Positions 1 through 8,384 of a stretch of 20,535 nucleotides of DNA are shown here, in pieces. The first letter of the stretch is position 1. Every line of letters starts with the position of its first letter. The notes under the pieces were generated by a model, which was not told the origin of the DNA, did no database searches, and saw only the letters and a program-made list of their open reading frames with translations. The position numbers were made by a program, and so were the translations under genes. The stretch covers positions 132,501-153,035 of the forward strand of contig NW_026729190.1 in the NCBI RefSeq assembly GCF_030272615.1. The letters are read 5' to 3'. This DNA is from Cryptomeria japonica. Taxonomy: Eukaryota; Streptophyta; Pinopsida; Cupressales; Cupressaceae.

Positions 1-3000
1 GGTTCCAAGGCGGCCGAGGAGCCTCACCGCATAGCAATCGGGGGTGCGAGGCGAGGGATGGGGCGGGAAGGCCCCAACGGCTAGACGGAAGAGGCTTCAG
101 GGCCGCCTAGGAATGGTCCAAGCATCGGACACGCTTGGGGCGACTACCAGTGACAGCCCCCTATCCCGCGATGCGTCCGATACGAAGATGGTTCCAAGGC
201 GGCCGAGGAGCCTCACCGCATAGCAATCGGGGTGCGAGGTGGGGGATGCGGCGAGATGGCCCCAACGGCTAGACGGAAGAGGCCACAGGGCCGCGTCGGA
301 ATAGTCCAAGCATCGGACGCGCTTGGGGCGACTACCAGTGACAACCCCTTATCCCGCGATGCGTCCGATACGAAGATAGTTCCAAGGCGGCCGAGGAGCC
401 TCACCGCATAGCAATCGGGGTGCGAGGTGGGGGATGCGGCGAGATGGCCCCAACGGCTAGACGGAAGAGGCTGCAGGGCCGCCTCGGAATAGTCCAAGCA
501 TCGGACGCGCTTGGGGCCACTACCAGTGACAACCCCTTATCCCGCGATGCGTCCGATACGAAGATAGTTCCAAGGCGGCCGAAGAGCCTCACCGCATAGC
601 AATCGGGGTGCGAGGTGGGGGATGCGGCGAGATGGCCCCAACGGCTAGACGGAAGAGGCCACAGGGCCGCCTCGGAATAGTCCAAGCATCGGACGCGCTT
701 GGGGCGACTACCAGTGACAACCCCTTATCCCGCGATGCGTCCGATACGAAGATAGTTCCCAGGCGGCCGAGGAGCCTCACCGCATAGCAATCGGGGTGCG
801 AGGCGAGGGATGCGGCGAGATGGCCCCAAAGGCTAGACGGAAGAGGCTGCAGGGCTGCCTCGGAATAGTCCAAGCATCGGACGCGCTTGGGGCGACTACC
901 ACTGCCAACCCCTTATCCCGCGATGCGTCCGATACACAGATAGTTCCGAGGCGGCCGAGGAGGTGGGGGATGCAGCGAGATGGCCCCAACGGCTAGACGG
1001 AAGAGGCTGCAGGGCCGCCTCGGAATAGTCCAAGCATCGGACGCGCTTGGGGCGACTACCAGTGACAACCCCTTATCCCGCGATGCGTCCGATACACAGA
1101 TAGTTCCGAGGCGGCCAAGGAGCCTCACCGCATAGCAATCGTGGTGCGAGGTGGGGGATGCGGCGAGATGGCCCCAACGGCTAGACGGAAGAGGCTGCAG
1201 GGCCGCCTCGGAATGGTCCAAGCATCGGATGCGCTTGGGGCGACTACCACTGCCAACCCCTTATCCCGCGATGCGTCCGATACACAGATAGTTCCAAGGC
1301 GGCCGAGGAGCCTCACAGCATAGCAATCAGGGTGCGAGGCGAGGGATGCGGCGAGAAAGCCCCAACGGCTAGAGGGAAGAGGCTTCAGGTCCGCCTCGGA
1401 ATGGTCCAAGCATCGGACGCGCTTGGGGCGACTACCAGTGACAACCCCTTATCCCGCGACGCGTCCGATACACAGATAGTTCCAAGGCGGCCGAGGAGCC
1501 TCACCGCATAGCAATCGGGGTGCGAGGCGAGGGATGCGGCGAGAAGGACCCAACGGCTACACGGAAGAGGCTTCGGGGCCGCCTCGGAATGGTCCAAGCA
1601 TCGGACGCGCTTGGGGCGACTACCAGTGACAACCCCTTATCCCGCGACGCGTCCGATACACAGATAGTTCCAAGGCGGCCGAGGAGCCTCACCGCATAGC
1701 AATCGGGGTGCGAGGCGAGGGATGCGGCGAGAAGGACCCAATGGCTAGACGGAAGAGGCTTCGGGGCCGCCTCGGAATGGTCCAAGCATCGGACGCGCTT
1801 GGGGCGACTACCAGTGACAACCCCTTATCCCGCGACGCGTCCGATACACAGATAGTTCCAAGGCGGCCGAGGAGCCTCACCGCATAGCAATCGGGGTGCG
1901 AGGCGAGGGATGCGGCGAGAAGGACCCAACGGCTAGACGGAAGAGGCTTCGGGTCCGCCTCGGAATGGTCCAAGCATCGGACGCGCTTGGGGCGACTACC
2001 AGTGACAACCCCTTATCCCGCGACGCGTCCGATACACAGATAGTTCCAAGGCGGCCGAGGAGCCTCACCGCATAGCAATCGGGGTGCGAGGCGAGGGATG
2101 CGGCGAGAAGGACCCAACGGCTAGACGGAAGAGGCTTCGGGTCCGCCTCGGAATGGTCCAAGCATCGGACGCGCTTGGGGCGACTACCAGTGACAACCCC
2201 TTATCCCGCGACGCGTCCGATACACAGATAGTTCCAAGGCGGCCGAGGAGCCTCACCGCATAGCAATCGGGGTGCGAGGCGAGGGATGCGGCGAGAAGGA
2301 CCCAACGGCTAGACGGAAGAGGCTTCGGGTCCGCCTCGGAATGGTCCAAGCATCGGACGCGCTTGGGGCGACTACCAGTGACAACCCCTTATCCCGCGAC
2401 GCGTCCGATACACAGATAGTTCCGAGGCGGCCGAGGAGCCTCACCGCATAGCAATCGGGGTGCGAGGCGAAGGATGCGGCGAGAAGGACCCAACGGCTAG
2501 ACGGAAGAGGCTTCGGGTCCGCCTCGGAATGGTCCAAGCATCGGACGCGCTTGGGGCGACTACCAGTGACAACCCCTTATCCCGCGACGCGTCCGATACA
2601 CAGATAGTTCCAAGGCGGCCGAGGAGCCTCACCGCATAGCAATCGGGGTGCGAGGCGAGGGATGCGGCGAGAAGGACCCAACGGCTAGACGGAAGAGGCT
2701 TCAGGGCCGCCTCGGAATGGTCCAAGCATCGAACGCGCTTGGGGCGACTACCAGTGACAACCCCTTATCCCGCGACGCGTCCGATACACAGATAGTTCCG
2801 AGGCGGCCGAGGAGCCTCACCGCATAGCAATCGGGGTGCGAGGCGAGGGATGCGGCGAGAAGGACCCAACGGCTAGACGGAAGAGGCTTCAGGGCCGCCT
2901 CGGAATGGTCCAAGCATCGGACGCGCTTGGGGCGACTACCAGTGACAACCCCTTATCCCGCGACGCGTCCGATACACAGATAGTTCCGAGGCGGCCGAGG

Positions 3001-3595
3001 AGCCTCACCGCATAGCAATCGGGGTGCGAGGCGAGGGATGCGGCGAGAAGGACCCAACGGCTAGACGGAAGAGGCTTCAGGGCCGCCTCGGAATGGTCCA
3101 AGCATCGGACGCGCTTGGGGCGACTACCAATGACAACCCCTTATCCCGCGACGCGTCCGATACACAGATAGTTCCGAGGCGGCCGAGGAGCCTCACCGCA
3201 TAGCAATCGGGGTGCGAGGCGAGGGATGCGGCGAGAAGGACCCAACGGCTAGACGGAAGAGGCTTCAGGGCCGCCTCGGAATGGTCCAAGCATCGGACGC
3301 GCTTGGGGCGACTACCAGTGACAACCCCTTATCCCGCGACGCGTCCGATACACAGATAGTTCCGAGGCGGCCGAGGAGCCTCACCGCATAGCAATCGGGG
3401 TGCGAGGCGAGGGATGCGGCGAGAAGGACCCAACGGCTAGACGGAAGAGGCTTCAGGGCCGCCTCGGAATGGTCCAAGCATCGGACGCGCTTGGGGCGAC
3501 TACCGTTGCCAACCCCTTATCCCGCGATGCGTCTGATACACAGATAGTTCCGAGGCGGCCGAGGAGCCTCACCGCATAGCAATCGGGTTGCGAGG
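1..3595. repeat. 188-bp tandem satellite array, about 19 copies
   Basis: A head-to-tail array with a 188-bp period fills this block; the window begins inside a copy. Landmarks in each unit are CGCATAGCAATCGG, GGCTAGACGGAAGAGGC, GCGACTACC and GCGTCCGATAC. 188 is not a multiple of three and no frame is conserved as protein, so the array is non-coding. Copies at the left use TACGAAG and GATGGCCCC; copies from about 1390 rightward use TACACAG and GAAGGACCC and are nearly identical to each other. One copy near 955 has lost 28 bp. The last copy (about 3480-3595) is diverged, as expected at an array edge. Read with the - strand promoters to its right, the array would lie inside the 5' external transcribed spacer. 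That placement is inference; the repeat itself is seen directly. Confidence 0.95.
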
Positions 3596-3834
3596 CAGAT
3601 TATTGGGAAGGGAACCCCCTGGGATGCGGCTCAAGCAGTGCCCAAAGGGACTGGAATGCGGAATCACATCGAGAGACCCAAATGCTATACGAGGGCTCAA
3701 ATCGAATTATCGATTTGGCCACGACATGGACGCATCGGAACGACTACCTTTGCCGAACCACTCGCAATTGCATCCATACCGAAACCAATAGACATTTCCG
3801 TTAGAGCCCTCGCATAGCATTCGGGAATCTCGCA

Positions 3835-3924
3835 TGCCCCTCTAAATCGACCAATGCTGGCGCTCAATGAAAATCCGAGCGCTACCACCGTTCGAGCGCC
3901 AGCATTGGTCGAGTTAGAGGGGCA
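3835..3924 (-). other. near-perfect 31-bp inverted repeat (hairpin)
   Basis: The arms are 3835-3865 and 3894-3924, with a 28-bp loop; 30 of 31 positions pair (the only mismatch is within GTCGA[T/G]TTAG). The arms carry GACCAATGCTGG and its complement. In the - strand direction it starts about 30 nt after the predicted start site at 3955/3956, so it would form a long stem in the first 120 nt of the transcript. Degraded equivalents follow the next two motifs. A small cruciform-forming mobile remnant is another explanation, but I see no target-site duplication. Confidence 0.85.
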
Positions 3925-3951
3925 CGGGGGAGAATGCTCCAGTCAACACCT

Positions 3952-3963
3952 CCCCTATATAAG
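3952..3963 (-). promoter_or_regulatory. Pol I promoter motif 1, candidate gene promoter
   Basis: On the - strand this reads CTTATATAGGGG followed by A, with GAATCGGACAAATAA just upstream. TATATA followed by G/A and a G run is the established core of plant RNA polymerase I promoters, with initiation at the end of the TATATA. This is the leftmost of thirteen copies, so it would be the one closest to 18S and the best candidate for the 35S gene promoter; the others would be spacer promoters. The external transcribed spacer would then exceed 3.9 kb. The + strand version (CTATATAAG) also resembles a Pol II TATA box, which I consider less likely in this setting. Confidence 0.65.
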
Positions 3964-4321
3964 TTATTTGTCCGATTCTCGCACAACCGTAGTCTGCCTC
4001 GTCGAATCAAACAACGGTCCCAGATTCCGACTTCCGTTCCGTAGAGACCCAAAAGCTAGATGGAGGCTCGCAAGAAAGAGAGTCGGCGCATAGCAATCGG
4101 GTTTCTCGAACGTTTAGGGACCGAGCTCACTTGCGGATAGGGCAAAATCCGCCAAGCAACCCAAAAGCTAGACGGGGGCTCGAATCGAATCGCCTAGGCG
4201 GCCACAACAACGACGTGTTGGATCGACTACCAGTGCCAAACCATTCAGCAAGACTAGTCTGTGTCGAGGCCGGATAGAGATTCTCAGAGAGCGCCCGCAT
4301 AGCATTTAGGAGACCTGCCGC

Positions 4322-4412
4322 GTCCCTCACACTCGACAAATGGTGGTGCACGTTTATAAATCCGAGCGATCCCAACCCTTTCAAGCACCAACATCGGTCG
4401 AGATAGAGGGGC
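4322..4412 (-). other. degraded inverted repeat of the second module
   Basis: The arms 4322-4349 and 4385-4412 pair at 21 of 28 positions. The position relative to the motif at 4442 matches that of the near-perfect copy in the first module. The stem has decayed by scattered substitutions, most near its base. Confidence 0.55.
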
Positions 4413-4441
4413 ACGGAGGGGGCTGCGTGAGACAACACAGT

Positions 4442-4453
4442 CCCCTATATAAG
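4442..4453 (-). promoter_or_regulatory. Pol I promoter motif 2
   Basis: Core TATATAGGGG is intact on the - strand, with the AACTTATATA spacing of motif 1. The sequence after the G run is ACTGTG instead of AGGTGT. It is followed by a partly decayed inverted repeat, so it belongs to the hairpin class of promoter units. Confidence 0.55.
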
Positions 4454-4762
4454 TTATTTGTCCGATTCTCACACATCCGAAGAATGGTCATCAAATCGGA
4501 CAACAGCCCAAACTTCCGACTTCCGTCCCAGAAAGCCCAAGAGCTATCTAAAACGTTCATGGCCGGAACTCGATCGCGGCTATACCAGTCCGCCAAGCAA
4601 CCCAAAAGCTAGACTGGAGCTCTAGTCGAATCACCTCTGTGGCCATTGCAAGGACGTGTTGGAGCGACTACCATTGCCGAACCATTCCGCAGGTCGAGTC
4701 CATACCAAGGCCGCATAGAGATTCACGATGAGCTCCTGCATAGCAATCAGGAGACTTGCCGT

Positions 4763-4852
4763 GTCCATCACAATCGATAAATCCTGGTGCAAGATTTTTG
4801 CATCCGAGCGCTCCAACCAGTCGAGCACCAGCATCAATCGACATAAACGGGC
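4763..4852 (-). other. degraded inverted repeat of the third module
   Basis: The arms 4763-4790 and 4825-4852 pair at 18 of 28 positions, best in the seven loop-proximal pairs (CTGGTGC/GCACCAG). It is the same architectural element as in the two modules to its left and the most decayed of the three. Confidence 0.45.
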
Positions 4853-4882
4853 ACGGGGGGAGGATGCTCGAGAACACTACCT

Positions 4883-4894
4883 CCCCTATATAAG
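4883..4894 (-). promoter_or_regulatory. Pol I promoter motif 3
   Basis: Core TATATAGGGGAGG is intact on the - strand. It is the last of the three hairpin-class copies; the variant AACTTATATA (rather than AGCTTATATA) ties it to motifs 1 and 2. Confidence 0.55.
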
Positions 4895-5029
4895 TTATTT
4901 GTCCGATTCTCAAGCAGCCGAAGTCTGGTCATCGAATCGGGTCAAAGACCACAACTTCCGACTTTACCCACAATGCAAGTCATCGAATCGAACATCGGCC
5001 CCCGAGTCGGACTCCATGCGTATGTCAGG

Positions 5030-5335
5030 TCATCGGACCCAAATTCCGCCTTCCTGCGCATGGCGGGCCATCAATATCAACTCGGTCATCGGACCCAAAC
5101 TCCGCCTTTTTGCGTATGGCACGCCTTCAAATCGGTCATCGGACCCAAATTCCGCCTTCCTGTGCATGGCGGGCCATCAACATCAACTCGGTCATCGGAC
5201 CCAAATTCCGCCTTTCTGCGCATGGCACGCCATCAACTCGGTCATCGGACCCAAATTCCGCCTTCCTGCGCATGGCAGGTCATCGGACACAAATTCAGAC
5301 CTCGCCAATATGCCTACGTATCGAATCGGTCATCG
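5030..5335. repeat. 50/56-bp alternating tandem repeat
   Basis: CATCGGACCCAA recurs at 5031, 5087, 5137, 5193, 5243, 5281 (as CATCGGACACAA) and 5331, at spacings of 56, 50, 56, 50, 38 and 50 bp. The 56-bp version carries an extra six bases in the CATCAACATCAACTC segment, so the true unit is a 106-bp dimer. Two copies of the same element persist in every 311-bp unit to the right. Long open frames cross this block in two phases and are by-products of the repeat. Confidence 0.85.
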
Positions 5336-5427
5336 GACCCAACTTCCGACTTCATCCATACTGTAGGGTCTTTGAGGTTGGCGCGGTGCGCTCAACCCAG
5401 GGAGTCGACCCATCGAAGCATACACCT

Positions 5428-5439
5428 CCCCTATATAAG
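5428..5439 (-). promoter_or_regulatory. Pol I promoter motif 4
   Basis: First copy of the second class, in which the - strand core is preceded by AAATAGC and followed by AGGTGTATGCTTCG. It lies in the first 311-bp unit, 545 bp from motif 3. Confidence 0.55.
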
Positions 5440-5738
5440 CTATTTGTCCGATTCCCACACCTGTGTAGTTTGCACCTCTGACCAGGACATCGACCCCAAC
5501 TTCCGAACTCGACTGCAACGACGGCACCAGCGCCTTGGTGCGCACCTTGCGACGCACAGTCCCAACATTCGCCTTCCTGCACATGGCAGGTCATCGGACC
5601 CAAATTCCGACCTCGCGAGTATGCCTACATATCGAATCGGTCATCGGACCCAACTTCCGACTTCATCCATACCGTAGGGTCTTTGAGGTTGGCGCGGTGC
5701 GCTCAACCCGGGGAGTCGACCCAACGAAGCATACACCT

Positions 5739-5750
5739 CCCCTATATAAG
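5739..5750 (-). promoter_or_regulatory. Pol I promoter motif 5
   Basis: Intact core TATATAGGGGAGG in the second 311-bp unit, exactly 311 bp from motif 4, with the flanks unchanged for more than 40 bp on each side. Confidence 0.55.
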
Positions 5751-6049
5751 CTATTTGTCCGATTCCCACACCTGTGTAGTTTGCACCTCCGATCAAGACA
5801 TCGACCCCAACTTCCGAACTCGCCTCCAACGACCGAACCAGCGCCTTGGTGCGCACCTTGCAACGCACAGTGCCAACATTCGCCTTCCTGCACGTGGCAG
5901 GTCATCGGACCCAAATTCCGACCTCGCGAGTATGCCTACATATCGAATCGGTCATCGGACCCAACTTCCGACTTCATCCATACCGTAGGGTCTTTGAGGT
6001 TGGCGCGGTGCGCTCAACCCGGGGAGTCGACCCAACGAAGCATACACCT

Positions 6050-6061
6050 CCCCTATATAAG
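6050..6061 (-). promoter_or_regulatory. Pol I promoter motif 6
   Basis: Intact core in the third 311-bp unit, 311 bp from its neighbours on both sides. Confidence 0.55.
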
Positions 6062-6360
6062 CTATTTGTCCGATTCCCACACCTGTGTAGCTTGCACCTC
6101 CGATCAGGACATCGACCCCAACTTCCGAACTCGACTAAAAAGACCGCACCAGCGCCTTGGTGTGCACCTTGCAACGCACAGTGTCAACATTCGCCTTCCT
6201 GCACATGGCAGGTCATCGGACCCAAATTCCGACCTCATGAGCATACCTACTAATCGAATCGGTCATCGGACCCAACTTCCGACTTCATCCATACCGTAGG
6301 GTCTTTGAGGTTGGCGCGGTGCGCTCAACCTGGGGAGTCGACCCATCGAAGCATACACCT

Positions 6361-6372
6361 CCCCTATATAAG
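6361..6372 (-). promoter_or_regulatory. Pol I promoter motif 7
   Basis: Intact core in the interrupted fourth 311-bp unit. The 52-bp array lies about 110 bp upstream in the - strand sense and pushes motif 8 to 897 bp away. Confidence 0.55.
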
Positions 6373-6479
6373 CTATTTGTCCGATTCCGACACCTGTGTA
6401 GTTTGCACCTCCGCTCAGGACATCGACCCCAACTTCCGAACTCGCCTGCAACGACCGAACCAGCGCCTTGGTGCGCACC

Positions 6480-7110
6480 AAAAGTGCGCACTTTTGGAGG
6501 GCACTTTTCTGCGCTCCAAAGGTGCGCACTTTTGGAGGGCACTTTTTGGAGGGCACTTTTCTGCGCTCCAAAGGTGCGCACTTTTGGAGGGCACTTTTTG
6601 GAGGGCACTTTTCTGCGCTCCAAAGGTGCGCACTTTTGGAGGGCACTTTTTGGAGGGCACTTTTCTGCGCTCCAAAGGTGCGCACTTTTGGAGGGCACTT
6701 TTTGGAGGGCACTTTTCTGCGCTCCAAAGGTGCGCACTTTTGGAGGGCACTTTTTGGAGGGCACTTTTCTGCGCTCCAAAGGTGCGCACTTTTGGAGGGC
6801 ACTTTTTGGAGGGCACTTTTCTGCGCTCCAAAGGTGCGCACTTTTGGAGGGCACTTTTTGGAGGGCACTTTTCTGCGCTCCAAAGGTGCGCACTTTTGGA
6901 GGGCACTTTTTGGAGGGCACTTTTCTGCGCTCCAAAGGTGCGCACTTTTGGAGGGCACTTTTTGGAGGGCACTTTTCTGCGCTCCAAAGGTGCGCACTTT
7001 TGGAGGGCACTTTTTGGAGGGCACTTTTCTGCGCTCCAAAGGTGCGCACTTTTGGAGGGCACTTTTGTGCACTCCAAAGGTGCGCACTTTTGGAGGGCAC
7101 TTTTCCTGTG
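6480..7110. repeat. 52-bp perfect tandem array
   Basis: CTGCGCTCC recurs every 52 bp from 6509 (6509, 6561, 6613 and so on to 7029), giving ten full 52-bp intervals that look identical base for base. The unit contains two GGAGGGCACTTTT segments, one a 14-bp internal duplication; flanking copies at 6481-6508 and 7029-7110 lack it and are 38 bp. The sequence is open in most frames on both strands, which produces apparent 220-336 residue proteins, but no frame is favoured and the period (52) would not keep a frame. Perfect identity indicates a recent expansion. Confidence 0.95.
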
Positions 7111-7257
7111 CTCCAAAGGTGCACACCTAGGTGAGCACCTTCGACCACACCTTGTAGCACACCAAACTCTGACTTTCGACTTCATCCGCAATGCAGGGTC
7201 TTTGAGGTTGGCGCAATGCGCACAACCAGGGGAGTCGACCCATCAAACCCAACACCT

Positions 7258-7269
7258 CCCCTATATAAG
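7258..7269 (-). promoter_or_regulatory. Pol I promoter motif 8
   Basis: Intact core TATATAGGGGAGGTGTTGGG on the - strand; first copy in the short-unit group. The upstream element carries a C-to-T change relative to the 311-bp units (ATCAGACAAATAGC here). Confidence 0.55.
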
Positions 7270-7414
7270 CTATTTGTCTGATTCTCATACATGCGTAGCC
7301 TGCAGGAGCAATTAGGACATCGACCCCAACTTTCGGCTTCTAAACGAAAACAAGGTCTTTGAGGTTGGTGTAATGCGAACAACTAGGGGAGTCAACCCAT
7401 CAAACCCAACACCT

Positions 7415-7426
7415 CCCCTATATAAG
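7415..7426 (-). promoter_or_regulatory. Pol I promoter motif 9
   Basis: Intact core, 157 bp from motif 8, with the same ATCAGACAAATAGC upstream variant. Confidence 0.55.
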
Positions 7427-7571
7427 CTATTTGTCTGATTCTCATACATGTGTAGTCTACAGGAGCAATTAGGACATCGACCCCAACTTTTGACTTCTTA
7501 ACGAAAACAAGGTCTTTGAGGTTGACGTAATGCGCACAACCAGGGGAGTCGACCCATCAAACCCAACACCT

Positions 7572-7583
7572 CCCCTATATAAG
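7572..7583 (-). promoter_or_regulatory. Pol I promoter motif 10
   Basis: Intact core, 157 bp from motif 9; the upstream element here is the ATCGGACAAATAGC form shared with the 311-bp units. Confidence 0.55.
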
Positions 7584-7728
7584 CTATTTGTCCGATTCTC
7601 ATACATGTGTAGCCTGCAGGAGCCATTAGGACATTGACCCCAACTTTTGACTTCTTAACGAAAACAAGGTCTTTGAGGTTGGCGTAATGCGCACAACCAA
7701 GGGAGTTGACCCATCAAACCCAACACCT

Positions 7729-7740
7729 CCCCTATATAAG
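7729..7740 (-). promoter_or_regulatory. Pol I promoter motif 11
   Basis: Intact core, 157 bp from motif 10, in the unit that keeps the extra 63-bp tail segment. Confidence 0.55.
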
Positions 7741-7948
7741 CTATTTGTCTGATTCTCATACATGTGTAGCCTGCAACAACGATTAGGACATCCACCCCAA
7801 CTTCTGAATTCGTCTGCGTTGACCGCACCAAAGGTGCACGCCTTGGTGCTCACCAAAATCCGACTTCCGACTTCTTCTGCTATGCGGGGTCTTTGAGGTT
7901 GGCGCAGTGCGCACAACCAGGGGAGTCAACCCACCGAATGCAACACCT

Positions 7949-7960
7949 CCCCTATATAAG
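7949..7960 (-). promoter_or_regulatory. Pol I promoter motif 12
   Basis: Intact core, 220 bp from motif 11 because of the retained tail segment. Confidence 0.55.
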
Positions 7961-8105
7961 CTATTTGTCTGATTCTCATACATGCGTAGACTGCAGCAAT
8001 GATTAGGACATCCACCCCAACTTTTGACTTCTTAAACAAGACAGGGTCTTTGAAGTTGGTGCAGTGCACACAACCAGGGGAGTCGACCCATCAAACGCAA
8101 CACCT

Positions 8106-8118
8106 CCCCTATATAAAG
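8106..8118 (-). promoter_or_regulatory. Pol I promoter motif 13, one-base insertion
   Basis: The core TATATAGGGGAGG is intact, but one extra base just upstream gives CTTTATATAGGGG on the - strand instead of CTTATATAGGGG. This shifts the conserved AAATAGC element by one position. It is the copy farthest from the presumed 18S side. Confidence 0.5.
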
Positions 8119-8199
8119 CTATTTGTCCGATTCTCATACGTGTAGTCTGCAGCAGCGATTAGGACATCGACCCCAACTTCCGAATTCGTTTGCATTGAC

Positions 8200-8346
8200 C
8201 GCACCAAAGGTGCACGCCTTGGTGTGCACCCTGGAGTGCACTTTGGTGCTCACCTCGGTGCACACTTTGGTGTGCACCTCGGTGTGCACCAAAGGTGCGC
8301 ACCTTGGAGCGCACCAAAGGTGTACACTTTGGAGCGCACCACATAG
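8200..8346. repeat. imperfect GGTGYGCACC repeats
   Basis: About ten loosely spaced copies of the palindrome-like words GGTGTGCACC, GGTGCGCACC, GGTGCACAC and GGAGCGCACC occur, joined by AAA, TTGG or CTCG. The same vocabulary builds the 52-bp array and the large satellite to the right of the 5S gene. Confidence 0.75.
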
Positions 8347-8384
8347 GGTCTTTGAGAGGTTGGCGCAGTGCGCACACCAAGGTG
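8347..8384. repeat. promoterless remnant of the promoter unit
   Basis: GGTCTTTGAGAGGTTGGCGC and GCAGTGCGCACACC match the anchor part of the promoter units, with a two-base insertion (AG). The Pol I motif that should follow about 60 bp later is absent and the G-rich minisatellite begins instead, so this marks the right-hand end of the promoter array. Confidence 0.7.

Larger units (their letters stand above)
3596..4975. repeat. three diverged promoter modules (440-490 bp each)
   Basis: Three related modules follow each other, with Pol I motifs at 3952, 4442 and 4883 (spacings 490 and 441 bp). Each has, in + strand order, an AAGCTAGAC-like segment (about 3680, 4154, 4605), a CGACTACC segment (about 3740, 4223, 4667), a GCATAGCAATCGG-like segment (about 3812, 4299, 4739), an inverted repeat, then the motif TCCCCTATATAAGTTATTTG. 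The first three landmarks occur in the same order in the 188-bp satellite, so the two families share an ancestor. There is no plausible coding sequence. The stretch from the third motif to about 5030 holds only leftover spacer leading into the 50/56-bp repeats. Confidence 0.8.
5331..6475. repeat. 311-bp promoter-bearing tandem units, three full and one interrupted
   Basis: Units start at 5331, 5642, 5953 and 6264, exactly 311 bp apart. Each holds CATCGGACCCAACTTCCGAC, the conserved GGGTCTTTGAGGTTGGCGC element, GGGGAGTCGACCC, one Pol I motif, then CCAACTTCCGAACTCG and CGCCTTGGTGCGCACC. The fourth unit is broken at about 6476, right after GGTGCGCACC, by the 52-bp array. Identity among units is high, with scattered single-base differences. 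Confidence 0.92.
7197..8346. repeat. 157-bp promoter-bearing tandem units with two longer members
   Basis: The anchor GGTCTTTGAGGTTG or a close variant starts units at 7197, 7354, 7511, 7668, 7888 and 8045. Spacing is 157 bp except for 220 bp after 7668; the last unit runs 302 bp. Each has one Pol I motif about 61 bp after the anchor. The longer members keep an additional CCGAATTCGT...GACCGCACCAAAGGTGCACGCC segment that corresponds to the tail of the 311-bp unit, so the 157-bp form is a shortened derivative. Stretch 7110-7196 is transition sequence between the 52-bp array and the first unit. Confidence 0.9.

Noticed and set aside
97-3477. Series of 70-94 residue - strand frames beginning MDHSEA or MDYSEA
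   Set aside because: They recur every 188 bp, overlap their neighbours in another frame, and simply read the satellite unit. They would be inside transcribed spacer.
1-3595. CRISPR array
   Set aside because: The 188-bp and 52-bp units are contiguous, with no unique spacers between short direct repeats, and the context is a plant nuclear genome.
3835-3924. MITE-type transposon suggested by the long inverted repeat
   Set aside because: The arms are flanked by module sequence shared with the next two modules, and no target-site duplication is seen, so the hairpin belongs to the module.
4728-6299. Frames of 212-254 residues with SVIGPKFRLPAHG-like repeats
   Set aside because: They are translations of the 50/56-bp and 311-bp repeats, open in more than one frame, and run through the promoter motifs.
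6263-7315. Long overlapping open frames (220-336 residues) on both strands over the 52-bp array
   Set aside because: Many overlapping frames on both strands are open at once and translate the same stop-free repeat; the 52-bp period does not preserve a frame and no known domain appears.
3952-8118. Pol II TATA boxes (CTATATAAG) on the + strand
   Set aside because: A possible reading of the same bases, but the conserved GGGG next to TATATA on the - strand, the tandem arrangement and the linked 5S genes fit Pol I better. Kept as an alternative.
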